Origin: Corallococcus coralloides DSM 2259
GTDB lineage: Bacteria; Myxococcota; Myxococcia; Myxococcales; Myxococcaceae
Direction of reading: 5' to 3'
NCBI RefSeq assembly: GCF_000255295.1
Contig: NC_017030.1
Span: 5,642,001-5,706,000 of the forward strand
Length of the DNA: 64,000 nucleotides
Below the pieces are notes generated by a model. That model had not been told where the DNA came from. It ran no database searches and saw only the letters and a program-made list of their open reading frames with translations. A program made the translations under genes and the position numbers. Positions 36,334 to 45,410 of this stretch are shown in pieces (position 1 is the stretch's first letter; the number at the start of each line of letters is the position of its first letter).

Positions 36334-36965
36334 ACCGGGGACCGCTTCAGGCGCTCCAGTTCCTCACGCAGGGAGCGGTTCTCCGCGCGGAGCGTCTGGA
36401 GCTCGGTCGACACCGGACGCAGCATTTCGTCCAGCTCCGCCTCGGTGAACCGGGGCGTGATGTGCTGGGGGCAGTTCCAGTCGAAGCCCTCCACCCGGAG
36501 CACGAAGCCGCGCTCCACCTTCGCGCCGTACCCGGGGACCTCCAGGCGCTCCAGCGTCGCGGGGTCCGTTTCGCGGGTGATGACGGACGCGTGCGCCAGG
36601 ACCTTCAGGCGCGCCCGGTTCGGGTAGTCCACGAAGATGAGCGCGACCCGGTCGTTCTCGCTGACGTTGCCCGCGGAGATGTACTGCTTGTTGCCCCGGT
36701 AGTCCGCGAAGCCGATCGTGTGCGGATCCAACACCCGGACGAAGCCCGGCGGGCCGCCCCGGTGCTGGATGTAGGGCCAACCGTTCGCGACCATGCTGGC
36801 CATGTAGAAGCTGTCGCGCTGGGACAGGAACTCCGCCTCGTCGGGCGTGAGCACGTCCGGCGCGTCCCCTGCCCTCTCCATCCGCGCGTAGGCCCCACGG
36901 CTCCCGTTCTGCTCCTGAAGTGCCTTCACTGCGGGCGTGAAGGCGAGTCTGGCGAATCGGCCCAT
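36330..36965 (-). CDS. Pyridoxamine 5'-phosphate oxidase-like FMN-binding split-barrel protein
   Basis: A 211-residue flavin-type protein. The split-barrel core (about 45-175) includes FYMASMVANGWPYIQHRGGPPGFVRVLD, IGFADYRGNKQYISAGNVSENDRVALIFVDYPNRARLKV and RGFVLRVEGFDWNCPQHITPRF. These match the 'pyridoxamine 5'-phosphate oxidase family' group often found next to transcription regulators. A C-terminal coiled-coil (about 180-205) follows. The ATG at 36965 has a GGGAGGAA ribosome site. Divergent from the LysR gene with 94 bases between, so LysR control is likely. The true substrate is unknown; this is not the vitamin B6 enzyme by sequence. Confidence 0.82.
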   Translation of the reverse strand: MGRFARLAFTPAVKALQEQNGSRGAYARMERAGDAPDVLTPDEAEFLSQRDSFYMASMVANGWPYIQHRGGPPGFVRVLDPHTIGFADYRGNKQYISAGNVSENDRVALIFVDYPNRARLKVLAHASVITRETDPATLERLEVPGYGAKVERGFVLRVEGFDWNCPQHITPRFTEAELDEMLRPVSTELQTLRAENRSLREELERLKRSPV

Positions 36966-37059
36966 GGATTCCTCCCTCGATGCACCACGTATAGCCACCG
37001 GGGACATGTGAAATAATCAGCCAGACCGGCAAGACTTCATTGCCAACTTCGCAAGAATC

Positions 37060-38001
37060 ATGGACCAGCTCTTCACGCTCCGGACGTTCGTCGCCGTCGC
37101 CAGGCAGGGAAGTTTCACGGGCGCATCCCGCCACCTCCGCATCTCTCCGTCCGTGGCGACACGGGCCGTCGCCCAGTTGGAGGAGCGGCTCGGGCTCGCG
37201 CTCCTCACGCGCACGACGCGCTCCGTGCGCCTCACAGAGCGCGGGCAGGTCTACCTGGAGAGCTGCCAGCGGCTGCTCGAGGACCTGGATGAGGCGGACC
37301 GCCGCGTCCGCGGAGAGAACGCCGAACCGCGAGGCGAGCTCCACCTCTCCGCCCCCATCGTCTTCGGACGGCTCCACGTGCTGCCCGTGGTCCAGAAGCT
37401 GCTCGCGGCGCATCCGGCCCTGTCCGTCCGCATGCACCTGTCGGACAGGAACCAGCACCTCGTGGACGAAGGCATCGACGCGGCCGTCCGCCTGGGGGAG
37501 CTGAAGGACAGCAGCCTCATTGCCCTCAAGGTCGGCACCGTCCGCCGCGTGCTGGTGGCCAGCCCCCAGTACGTGAAGCAGCGCGGGACACCCCGCTCGC
37601 CCGCGGAGCTGAGCCGCCATGAGCTCATCGCCTTCGAGAACCTCGGCGCGACGAACGAGTGGCGGTTCGGCGAAAGGGAGCAGCCGGTGCGCCTCCAGCC
37701 CCGGCTCATCCTCAACAGCGCGGACGCGGCCATCGCGGCGGCGGAGCAAGGCCTCGGCATCGCGCGCACGCTCTCGTACCAGGTGGCGGACGCCGTGCTC
37801 GCGGGGCGGCTCGTCCTGATCCTCGGAGCGTTCGCGCCACCACCGGTCCCGGTGAGCGTCATCTACCCCGGACGCCGCAGCGCCTCCGCCAACGTGGGCG
37901 CGTTCGTCCGCACGGCGCGCAGGCACTTCGAGGAGCACCCGCTCCTGCCCGTCGAGGCGTGGCGCCCGCCCAGGCCCTCAGCCGGCAAAGCCAGACGCTG
38001 A
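37060..38001 (+). CDS. LysR-family transcription regulator
   Basis: A 313-residue regulator. The N-terminal winged helix-turn-helix is clear (about 1-60: DQLFTLRTFVAVARQGSFTG, SVATRAVAQLEERLGLALLTRTTRSVRLTERG). A LysR-substrate domain (about 90-290) follows, with PIVFGRLHVLPVVQKLL and VADAVLAGRLVLIL. It most resembles the subgroup controlling divergent flavin or oxidoreductase genes. A TGAAATAATCA imperfect palindrome in the 94-base divergent gap could be part of the binding site. The inducer is unknown. Confidence 0.9.
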   Translation: MDQLFTLRTFVAVARQGSFTGASRHLRISPSVATRAVAQLEERLGLALLTRTTRSVRLTERGQVYLESCQRLLEDLDEADRRVRGENAEPRGELHLSAPIVFGRLHVLPVVQKLLAAHPALSVRMHLSDRNQHLVDEGIDAAVRLGELKDSSLIALKVGTVRRVLVASPQYVKQRGTPRSPAELSRHELIAFENLGATNEWRFGEREQPVRLQPRLILNSADAAIAAAEQGLGIARTLSYQVADAVLAGRLVLILGAFAPPPVPVSVIYPGRRSASANVGAFVRTARRHFEEHPLLPVEAWRPPRPSAGKARR

Positions 38002-38010
38002 AAAGCGAAA

Positions 38011-38036
38011 GGGCCCCGGCGTTTCCACCGGGGCCC
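38011..38036 (-). terminator. Terminator of the tandem initiator tRNA genes (possibly also LysR)
   Basis: A perfect 9-bp stem (GGGCCCCGG / CCGGGGCCC) with an 8-base loop. On the minus strand it is followed by TTTCGCTTTT. It begins eight bases past the 3' end of the first tRNA and could also end the LysR transcript from the other side. Confidence 0.75.
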
Positions 38037-38043
38037 TCTCAGA

Positions 38044-38118
<75 letters not shown>

Positions 38119-38155
38119 TCACCGTGACGCGGTACTGCGATTCTCGCTTTGAACA

Positions 38156-38187
38156 CCCGGGGTCGAAACTTTCATTTCGACCCCGGG
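38156..38187. other. Strong hairpin in the tRNA spacer
   Basis: A 13-bp perfect stem (CCCGGGGTCGAAA / TTTCGACCCCGGG) with a six-base loop lies in the 78-base spacer between the two tRNA copies. On the plus strand it is followed by CTTTTC. On the minus strand, the direction of the tRNA genes, no T tract follows, so it may be a processing signal rather than a terminator. Confidence 0.6.
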
Positions 38188-38195
38188 CTTTTCAA

Positions 38196-38270
<75 letters not shown>

Positions 38271-38285
38271 GCGAGAACGAGAGGG

Positions 38286-38314
38286 TAAGTACCGAAGCCC
38301 CTCGCTACCGTCAA
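38286..38314 (-). promoter_or_regulatory. Candidate promoter of the initiator tRNA pair
   Basis: On the minus strand TTGACG (38309-38314) and TACTTA (38286-38291) are 17 bases apart. The start point would fall about nine bases before the first tRNA base. The -10 box is weak, but location and spacing are right. Confidence 0.45.
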
Positions 38315-38319
38315 CACCT

Positions 38320-38361
38320 ATCTCGGCGCCCGCTCGCATTGTCTCGCGCGAGCACCGAGAT
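38320..38361 (-). terminator. Hairpin after the S1-domain gene
   Basis: Arms ATCTCGG / CCGAGAT with an inner CTCGC / GCGAG pairing form an interrupted hairpin 12 bases after the S1-domain gene's stop. No T run follows, so termination is likely but not certain. Confidence 0.45.
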
Positions 38362-38373
38362 GGCGTGACGCCA

Positions 38374-40392
38374 CTACTTGCCCAGCTTGCTGAGCAGATC
38401 CGCGAAGGTGCCGAAGCCCTTCTTGCCGCCGCCCACCGGCTGCTGCGTCTTCTGCCACGCCTCCACCTCGGCGCGCTCCTCCGCGCGGATGGCCGCGGGG
38501 ATGGACAGGCGGATCTTCCCGGAGGCGTCGATGTCGATGATCGCCACCTTCAGCTCCTGGCCGATGGAGAAGTGCTTGCGCATGTCCGTGCCGCGATCCG
38601 TGCCCGTCTCGCTGGCAGGGATGAGCCCCTTGCCGCCCGGGAACGCGAGGAACACGCCGTAGGGCTCCAGCCGGTCCACCTTGCCGACGACGACCGCGCC
38701 CACCTTGGGACGGGGCGCCGCGGGCTCCTTGGGAGCCGACGGGGCCTGGGCCTCCTTCGCGGGACGCTCCTCGGGAGGACGCTGGGCCTCCTCCTCGGAG
38801 ATGCGGCGCAGGCCGATGCGCTTGTCATTGGGGTCGATCTTCTCGACGGAGACCCAGATGACCTCGCCTTCCTTCACCGCGTCGCGCGGGTGCGCGATGC
38901 GCCGGTCGCTCAGCGCGGAGATGTGCACCAGGCCGTCCACGCCCGGGCGCAGCTCCACGAACGCGCCGAAGGGCTGGAGCCGGACGACCTTGCCCTGCAT
39001 GCGGTCGCCCTCCTTGATCTCCTCCAGCGCCTTCTTGAACGGATCCTCCTGACGCGAACGCAGCGACAGGGTGATGCGCTCCTTCTGCTTGGACTTGTCC
39101 GGGGAGTTGGGCTGGCCCTCCTCCATGCGGAGGATCTCCACCTCCACCTCGTCGCCCTGCTTCACCACGTCGCTGGGGTGAGCGACGCGCGTGTAGGAGA
39201 GCTCGGAGACGGGGACCATGCCCTCCACGCCGCCCAGGTCCACGAACACGCCGAAGTCGCGCACGCCGGAGACCTTGCCCTTGACCGTCTTGCCCACGGC
39301 CAAGTTCTTGCGCGTCTCCGTGGCCAGCCGGCGCTGCTCGTCCTCCAGCAGCGAGCGGCGCGACAGCACCACGTTGCGGTCCCGCACTTCCGTCACGCGG
39401 AACTGGAGCTTCTCGCCGATGAACTGATCCGGCTTCTCCACGAAGCGGATGTCCAGCTGGCTGATGGGGCAGAAGGCGCGCGTCTCACCGATGGCGACTT
39501 CCACGCCACCCTTGTTCACGCTGAGGACCAGGCCCTCCACCGGCATGCCGGAGGCGCGGGCCTCCGCGAGCATCGCGAAGGACGCGTTGCCCTTGGCCAG
39601 CGCGCGGCTGAGCTGGATGCCCCGGGCACCCATCTCCACGACGTGCGCCTCCAGGCGGTCACCCACGCCGAAGCGCAGGATGCCCTCGTCGTCCTTGAGC
39701 TCGCGGAGCTCGATCATCGCCTCCGACTTCGCGGAGCCGTCCAGCGACACGAACGCGGTGTCCGCGCCCAGCTGGAAGATGGTGCCGGCGACCTTCTCGC
39801 CAATGCGCACGCCGCGGCGGCCGGGAGCGCCACCGTCCTTGACCTGCGCCTCGAACATGTCCGCGAAGGACTCGGTCTCCGGGACCTCGTCGTACAGCGG
39901 GCTGGACGGCGCGGGGGCCGGCGTCACCGGACGCGGGGCCGGAGCCGGCGTCGAGGCCGCGGAGGCCTGCGCGTCGGCGCCCGTCTGCTCCGCGGTCGCG
40001 GTCGCCTCGGCGGGCTTCTCACCCTCCAGGGCGCGCGTCTCGATGGAGCCCGAGGCCCGCTTCACGACCACCATGGGGCCGGACGGACGGCGCTCGCCGC
40101 CGCCTCCTCCTCCGCTGCCACCCCGGCGCTCGCCGCCACGGCCACCGCCGCGCTCACCGCCACCGCGGGGCGCGTCGCCCTGGGGACGGGGCTGCGACTG
40201 GGCGTCGCGAGGACCGCGATCACCGCGGCCCGGCCCGCTCTTCTCATCGCGGCCGCCACGGCCACCGCCGCGCTCGTTGCCCTGGCCCCCCGAAGGGATG
40301 CCCAGCATCACGTCGCCAAACGTGGCCTTCGGCTTCTTGGGACCGAAACCGCCAGGACCGCCCGAATTTCCGCCGCTCTTCTCGTCGCTCAC
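38374..40392 (-). CDS. S1-domain RNA-binding protein (ribosomal protein S1-like) with Gly/Arg-rich N-terminus
   Basis: A 672-residue RNA-binding protein. The GTG start at 40392 gives SDEKSGGNSGG and has GGAAGG eight bases upstream. About 45-120 is a disordered Gly/Arg-rich segment (GGGRGGRDEKSGPGRGDRGP). Five S1-type OB folds follow between about 210 and 650. Examples are VAGTIFQLGADTAFVSLDGS, VKGKVSGVRDFGVFVDLGGV, MQGKVVRLQPFGAFVELRPG and VVGKVDRLEPYGVFLAFPGG. The middle repeats (GVFVDL.G..GMVP.SEL) are canonical. It may be an additional S1-like RNA-binding protein rather than the main ribosomal S1, which usually has six domains and lacks such a tail. Confidence 0.88.
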   Translation of the reverse strand: MSDEKSGGNSGGPGGFGPKKPKATFGDVMLGIPSGGQGNERGGGRGGRDEKSGPGRGDRGPRDAQSQPRPQGDAPRGGGERGGGRGGERRGGSGGGGGGERRPSGPMVVVKRASGSIETRALEGEKPAEATATAEQTGADAQASAASTPAPAPRPVTPAPAPSSPLYDEVPETESFADMFEAQVKDGGAPGRRGVRIGEKVAGTIFQLGADTAFVSLDGSAKSEAMIELRELKDDEGILRFGVGDRLEAHVVEMGARGIQLSRALAKGNASFAMLAEARASGMPVEGLVLSVNKGGVEVAIGETRAFCPISQLDIRFVEKPDQFIGEKLQFRVTEVRDRNVVLSRRSLLEDEQRRLATETRKNLAVGKTVKGKVSGVRDFGVFVDLGGVEGMVPVSELSYTRVAHPSDVVKQGDEVEVEILRMEEGQPNSPDKSKQKERITLSLRSRQEDPFKKALEEIKEGDRMQGKVVRLQPFGAFVELRPGVDGLVHISALSDRRIAHPRDAVKEGEVIWVSVEKIDPNDKRIGLRRISEEEAQRPPEERPAKEAQAPSAPKEPAAPRPKVGAVVVGKVDRLEPYGVFLAFPGGKGLIPASETGTDRGTDMRKHFSIGQELKVAIIDIDASGKIRLSIPAAIRAEERAEVEAWQKTQQPVGGGKKGFGTFADLLSKLGK

Positions 40393-40620
40393 TGCCGAGA
40401 CCTTCCGTTGACGATTTCCGACCCGGGACTTCCTTGAAGTCAGGGCCTCTTGAAAAAGGCGGCGGACTTTACACGCGCGCCATGCCCGGAGGAAGCCGCA
40501 TGCGGCCATCCCCTTCACAATCGGCCTCCTATCCCAACGAAAAGGGGCCTGTCCTGCATTCCGTTTGAGCCCCCAGACACCGCCTGGAGGGCAGCCGTCC
40601 CGCCGGGCGCCGCGCCGCGT

Positions 40621-42390
40621 CTACCGGACGAGCCTCAGCTTCCGGCCCACCTTGCGGAAGACGGCGCCCGCCTCCGGGACCCCCAGCGCGGCGGACACCG
40701 CGAAGTAGACCAGGCCGAAGGGCACCGCCGTCGCCAGCAGGCCCAGCACCGGGTGCAGCCGGGGCGGCACCAGCAGGGTCCCGCCCCACTCCGCCCCCAC
40801 CCCGGGCATGGGGCCCAGGAGGCCGGTGAGCCCCTGTTTGACGGTCAACGCCACGAGCCCGCCCACCACCGCCGCGACATAAAGCCGGGGCAGCAGGCCC
40901 GAAGGCGGGCCCACGGGCCCGACGATGGAGCGCAGCTTGCGGCGCAGGAGCGTGGTCTCCACCCAGGCGACGATGCCGCTGGACAGGGTGAGGAACGCCG
41001 CGCCCAGCTCCCGGGGCAGGCCCAGCCGCTCCGGCAGCCACAGCGCCAGGAACCAGGCCTTCACCGACCCCAGGGACACACGCACGATGGCGTAGCGCAG
41101 GGGCGTCTTCGGATCCTTCAGCGCGTAGAAGGCGGAGGCGTAGAGCCGGCCCACGGTGGACGCCACCAGGCCCACCGCCGCGCCCATCAGCAGGTACCAG
41201 AGATAGCGCGAGTCCGAGGCGCCGAAGCGGCCCGTCTGCAAGAGCGCGCCGCTCACCAGGTCCCCCAGGAAGAAGAGCGCCACGGCGGAGGGCACCACCC
41301 AGAAGGCGATGCGGCGCGAGCCCGCGTCGATGCGGCTACGCAGCTTCGTATGCGCCTGGGCCTCCCCTTCCGCCGTGGCGCGCGCCATCTCCGGCAGCTC
41401 CGCGGCGGACACCGCCATGCCGAAGAGGCTCACCGGGATGAGGTAGATGGTCTGCGCGTAGAGCAGCGACGACAGCGCGCGGTTGGAGATGAGCGACGCG
41501 AAGGCGGTGTCCACCCACGCGCTGAACTGCACCACGCCGCGCCCCAGCACCACCGGGCCAAAGTTCTTCAGCACCTGGCGCACGGAGGCGCTCGCCAGCG
41601 ACACCACCGGGCGGAAGTGGCCCAACAGGCGCATCACCGTGGGCACCTGCACGGCGAACTGGAGGAAGCTGCCCAGCACCACGCCGTAGGCCAGCCACTC
41701 CGTCACGGCTTCTTCCGCGGCGCGTCCCCCGGCCGTGCCATGCAGGCTGCCCACCACCAGCAGCGTGGCGATGATGACGACGTTCCACACCACGGGCGCC
41801 AGGTAGGACAGCAGGAAGCGCCGGTGGCTGTTGAGGATGCCCAGGCACCACGCGCTCAGCACCAGGAAGCCCGTGCCCGGGAAGAGGATGCGCACCAGCC
41901 GCACGGCCAGGTCGCGCTCGCCGCCCTCGAAGCCCGGCGCGATGAGGTCCACGAACAGCGGCGTGGCCAGCATGCCCAGCGCCACCATCACGGCGGTGGC
42001 CATGGCCAGGAGACCGAACACCGCGCCCGCGACCCGGTCCGCCTCGTCCGCGTCCTTCTTGCCCAGCAGCTGGGCGTAGACGGGGATGAAGGAGCCCGAC
42101 AGCACGCCTTCACCAAAGAGGTTCTGGAGGAAGTTGGGGATGCGCAGCGCGGCCTTGAAGACGGCGGCGGCCTCCGCGTTGCCCAGGTAGTGCGCGAAGA
42201 CCCGCTCGCGCACCAGCCCCATCAGGCGCGATGCCAGGATGCCAATGCCCACCAGCATCGCGCCCCGGCCTCCCGCGCTGCGTTCAGGGCTGGACGGAAG
42301 AGGGGCGGCCGGAGAGCCGGCGGAAGGGGGCGAGGCGGGTGCGGGGGCGGTCACGAAGGGGCGGACTCTACGTCCGGCGTTCTTCGGCAT
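40621..42390 (-). CDS. murJ: Lipid II flippase MurJ
   Basis: A 589-residue polytopic inner membrane protein that moves lipid-linked peptidoglycan precursor outward. After a Pro/Ala-rich N-terminus come the MurJ signature GILASRLMGLVRERVFAHYLG and LRIPNFLQNLFGEGVLSGSFIPVYAQ, then about 14 hydrophobic segments. Positively charged residues in the central cavity fit the family. ATG at 42390. It is divergent from encB, with 69 bases between starts. The 228 bases after its stop hold no recognisable gene. Confidence 0.93.
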   Translation of the reverse strand: MPKNAGRRVRPFVTAPAPASPPSAGSPAAPLPSSPERSAGGRGAMLVGIGILASRLMGLVRERVFAHYLGNAEAAAVFKAALRIPNFLQNLFGEGVLSGSFIPVYAQLLGKKDADEADRVAGAVFGLLAMATAVMVALGMLATPLFVDLIAPGFEGGERDLAVRLVRILFPGTGFLVLSAWCLGILNSHRRFLLSYLAPVVWNVVIIATLLVVGSLHGTAGGRAAEEAVTEWLAYGVVLGSFLQFAVQVPTVMRLLGHFRPVVSLASASVRQVLKNFGPVVLGRGVVQFSAWVDTAFASLISNRALSSLLYAQTIYLIPVSLFGMAVSAAELPEMARATAEGEAQAHTKLRSRIDAGSRRIAFWVVPSAVALFFLGDLVSGALLQTGRFGASDSRYLWYLLMGAAVGLVASTVGRLYASAFYALKDPKTPLRYAIVRVSLGSVKAWFLALWLPERLGLPRELGAAFLTLSSGIVAWVETTLLRRKLRSIVGPVGPPSGLLPRLYVAAVVGGLVALTVKQGLTGLLGPMPGVGAEWGGTLLVPPRLHPVLGLLATAVPFGLVYFAVSAALGVPEAGAVFRKVGRKLRLVR

Positions 42391-42459
42391 GCAGCAGGAA
42401 ACCCTTCGACCGCTGTTTCACTTGACGGTCACCCCACGGGTTGCGAGGGTCCGCCCCCA

Positions 42460-42948
42460 ATGGCCGGAAAGTCCGACACCGAGCGGTCCGACGTCGCGCG
42501 CATCCGCGCCGTCCTGGCGCGCGAACTCGAGACCATCAACGAGTACGAGGCGTTCGCCGAGGACTCCTCGAATCCGGAAGTGAAGGCCTTCTTCCTCCAC
42601 CTGGCGGCGGAGGAGAAGGAGCACGTGTCCGAGGCGACCCACATGCTCCGCATGCTCGACAAGGGTCAGGACGCGCACTTCGCCAAGCCCTTCGTCCCCG
42701 GCCACTTCCAGGCAGCCGTGGGGAGTGTCCCCTCGGAGCCCGCCCTGCCCGCCGCCGAACCCGTGCACGCGGCGCCACCCGCCCCGCCCGCGGTGGGCCG
42801 CCTGGCGAACGAGCCCCTGACGTCCCTGCCGCCCCAGCGCCTCATCTATGGCGTCCCCGCGCCGCCGCCTTCGGCCAACGGCCATCCGCTCACCATCGGC
42901 AGCCTGCGCCGCGGCGGTGGAAGCGGCGGCTCCGGTGGCGGTCGTTAG
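42460..42948 (+). CDS. encB: Encapsulin cargo protein EncB, ferritin-like with C-terminal targeting peptide
   Basis: A 162-residue iron-handling cargo protein. Residues about 10-70 hold the encapsulated-ferritin half-site: Glu residues in LARELETINEYEAFAED and the ExxH of AAEEKEHVSEATHML, which form a ferroxidase centre when two subunits pair. A long Pro/Ala linker (about 75-140) follows. Near the C-terminus, LTIGSLRRGGG matches the M. xanthus cargo-loading peptide LTVGSLRR that binds the inner shell wall. ATG at 42460, with GAGGG about ten bases upstream. The encA gene starts 64 bases downstream on the same strand. Confidence 0.93.
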   Translation: MAGKSDTERSDVARIRAVLARELETINEYEAFAEDSSNPEVKAFFLHLAAEEKEHVSEATHMLRMLDKGQDAHFAKPFVPGHFQAAVGSVPSEPALPAAEPVHAAPPAPPAVGRLANEPLTSLPPQRLIYGVPAPPPSANGHPLTIGSLRRGGGSGGSGGGR

Positions 42949-43011
42949 AACCCTTTCGTTTCCTGACTTCGCTTCTCCCCTCCTCTGCCGCCGCTCGTGA
43001 CGGAGACACCG

Positions 43012-43884
43012 ATGCCTGACTTCCTTGGACATGCCGAGAACCCGCTGCGCGAAGAGGAGTGGGCGCGCCTCAACGAGACGGTGATCCAGGTGGCTCGCCG
43101 TTCGCTGGTGGGCCGCCGCATCCTGGACATCTACGGTCCGCTGGGCGCGGGCGTGCAGACGGTGGCCTACGACGAGTTCCAGGGCGTGTCCCCGGGCGCG
43201 GTGGACATCGTCGGCGAGCAGGAGACCGCGATGGTCTTCACCGACGTCCGCAAGTTCAAGACCATCCCCATCATCTACAAGGACTTCCTGCTGCACTGGC
43301 GGGACATCGAGGCGGCGCGCACGCACAACATGCCGCTGGACGTGTCCGCCGCCGCCGGTGCCGCCGCGCTGTGCGCGCAGCAGGAGGACGAGCTCATCTT
43401 CTACGGCGACCAGCGCCTGGGCTACGAGGGCCTGATGACGGCCAACGGCCGCCTCACCGCGACGCTGGGGGATTGGACGGCGCCGGGCGGCGGCTTCCAG
43501 ACCATCGTGGAGGCCACGCGCAAGCTCAACGAGGCCGGCCACTTCGGCCCCTACGCCGTGGTGCTGTCGCCGCGCCTGTACTCGCAGCTGCACCGCATCT
43601 ACGAGAAGACGGGCGTGCTGGAGATCCAGACCATCAGCCAGCTCGCGGCCGACGGCGTCTACCAGTCCAACCGCCTGCGCGGTGAGTCCGGCGTGGTGGT
43701 GTCCACGGGCCGGGAGAACATGGACCTGGCGGTGGCCATGGACATGGTCGCGGCCTACCTGGGCGCCAGCAAGATGAACCACCCGTTCCGCGTGCTGGAG
43801 TCGCTGCTCCTGCGCATCAAGCACCCGGACGCCATCTGCACGCTGGAAGGCGCCGTCCCCGCCGCTCCCCCGGCGCGCCGCTAG
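43012..43884 (+). CDS. encA: Encapsulin shell protein EncA
   Basis: A 290-residue HK97-fold protein that self-assembles into a hollow shell. The sequence PDFLGHAENPLREEEWARLN at the N-terminus and long tracts such as KFKTIPIIYKDFLLHWRDIE, EDELIFYGDQRLGYEG and LYSQLHRIYEKTGVLEIQTI are nearly those of M. xanthus EncA, which forms an iron-loaded nanocompartment that protects against oxidative stress and starvation. The start is the ATG at 43012 (GGAG eight bases upstream), not the in-frame GTG at 42997. The last residues (AVPAAPPARR) vary from the M. xanthus tail. Confidence 0.96.
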   Translation: MPDFLGHAENPLREEEWARLNETVIQVARRSLVGRRILDIYGPLGAGVQTVAYDEFQGVSPGAVDIVGEQETAMVFTDVRKFKTIPIIYKDFLLHWRDIEAARTHNMPLDVSAAAGAAALCAQQEDELIFYGDQRLGYEGLMTANGRLTATLGDWTAPGGGFQTIVEATRKLNEAGHFGPYAVVLSPRLYSQLHRIYEKTGVLEIQTISQLAADGVYQSNRLRGESGVVVSTGRENMDLAVAMDMVAAYLGASKMNHPFRVLESLLLRIKHPDAICTLEGAVPAAPPARR

Positions 43885-43909
43885 TCCTCTTCCTTTCGCG
43901 CGGAGGCTT

Positions 43910-45334
43910 ATGGCCAAGGTCCTGGTCATCGACGACGAGACGAACCTGCGCAAGGTGCTGGCCGCCCTGCTGCGCCGCGACGGGTTCGACGTCACCGTGG
44001 CGGAGAACGGCGAGCAGGGCCTGGCCGAGTTCCACAAGAACGGCGCGGACATCGTCGTCACCGACCTGGTGATGCCCAAGCTGGGCGGCATGGAAGTGCT
44101 CGCCGCCGTGCGCGCCGCCAACCCGGACGTGCCGGTGATCATCATCACCGCGCACGGCACCGTGGACTCCGCGGTGGAGGCCATCAAGGCGGGCGCGTTC
44201 GACTACATCACCAAGCCCTTTGATCAGGCGGAGCTGTCCTCCGTCGTGGCCAAGGCCGCCAAGACGAACGAGAGCGCCAAGCGCTCCGTGCGCGCGGACC
44301 ACAAGGCCCGGTCCGCCATCATCGGCGAGTCGCCGCAGATCCAAGACGTCTACAAGATCATCGACAAGGTCGCGGACACGCCCTCCACGGTGCTGATCAC
44401 CGGCGAGAGCGGCACGGGCAAGGAGCTCATCGCCACCGCGCTGCACGGCGCGTCCAGCCGCCGCGACAAGCCGTTCATCAAGATCAACTGCGCCGCCATT
44501 CCCGCCACGCTGTTGGAGAGCGAGCTGTTCGGCTACGAGAAGGGCGCCTTCACCGGCGCCGTCACGTCCAAGCCCGGCCGCTTCGAGCTGGCCGACGAGG
44601 GCACCCTCTTCCTGGACGAGATTGGTGAAATCCCCGTCGAGATGCAGGTGAAGCTCCTGCGCGCGCTCCAGGAGGGCGAGTTCGAGCGCGTGGGCGGCAT
44701 CAAGACGACGCGCGTGAACGTGCGCCTGGTGGCCGCCACCAACCGCGATCTCCAGGCGGAGATCGAAGCGGGCCGCTTCCGCAAGGACCTGTACTACCGG
44801 CTGGCCGTGGTGCCCATCGTGCTGCCCGCGCTGCGCGAGCGCCGGGGCGACATCCCGATGCTCGCCGCGCACTTCGTGGACAAGTACAACCGGCGGCTCC
44901 ACAAGAAGATCGAAGGCATCGCCGATGACGCGCTCGCGCTGCTCCAGGCGTATGCGTGGCCGGGCAACATCCGCGAGCTGGAGAACCTCATCGAGCGCGT
45001 GCTGCTCTTCGCCGATGGCCCCCTCATCACCGCGAAGGACCTGCCGGAGCCGGTGCGCGGGGGAGCGGGCGTGCAGGCAGGGGCACAGGTCGCCGCCTCG
45101 CTGGGCACGCTGGACGTCCCTGTGGGCGAAGTGGGCCTCAAGGACATCGTGCGCATGAAGGCCGCGGAGCTGGAGCGGGACCTCATCGTCAAGAAGCTCG
45201 AGGAGACGGGCGGCAACGTCACGCGCGCCGCGCGCCTCCTGCAGATCAGCCGCAAGTCGCTCCAGACGAAGATGAAGGAGTTCGGCCTGCGCGACACCAC
45301 CCCGGACGGTCAGGAAGACGGCCCGGACGAGTAG
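43910..45334 (+). CDS. NtrC-type sigma54-dependent response regulator
   Basis: A 474-residue regulator. The receiver domain (about 1-120) has the acidic DDE near the start, phosphoacceptor Asp in DIVVTDLVMPKLGG, and Lys in DYITKPF. The sigma54-interaction AAA+ domain (about 140-380) has Walker A GESGTGKELIA, the GAFTGA loop that contacts sigma54, and Walker B GTLFLDEIGE. The C-terminal Fis-type helix-turn-helix (about 425-465) reads GGNVTRAARLLQISRKSLQTKMKEF. Start ATG has a GGAGG site. It begins 25 bases after encA on the same strand, so it may share the transcript, but whether it controls iron genes is unknown. No sensor kinase is adjacent. Confidence 0.93.
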   Translation: MAKVLVIDDETNLRKVLAALLRRDGFDVTVAENGEQGLAEFHKNGADIVVTDLVMPKLGGMEVLAAVRAANPDVPVIIITAHGTVDSAVEAIKAGAFDYITKPFDQAELSSVVAKAAKTNESAKRSVRADHKARSAIIGESPQIQDVYKIIDKVADTPSTVLITGESGTGKELIATALHGASSRRDKPFIKINCAAIPATLLESELFGYEKGAFTGAVTSKPGRFELADEGTLFLDEIGEIPVEMQVKLLRALQEGEFERVGGIKTTRVNVRLVAATNRDLQAEIEAGRFRKDLYYRLAVVPIVLPALRERRGDIPMLAAHFVDKYNRRLHKKIEGIADDALALLQAYAWPGNIRELENLIERVLLFADGPLITAKDLPEPVRGGAGVQAGAQVAASLGTLDVPVGEVGLKDIVRMKAAELERDLIVKKLEETGGNVTRAARLLQISRKSLQTKMKEFGLRDTTPDGQEDGPDE

Positions 45335-45410
45335 CCTGGGGGCGCCGAAATATCGCCTTTTCGTCGGCGGTTTCGGCCCCCGCGTACCTTCTTACCCTCA
45401 GGGAGCCTGA

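Noticed and set aside
42422..42450. Promoter TTGACG-N17-GAGGGT before encB
   Set aside because: The -10 box has almost no match to TATAAT, and the same bases look more like the ribosome site.
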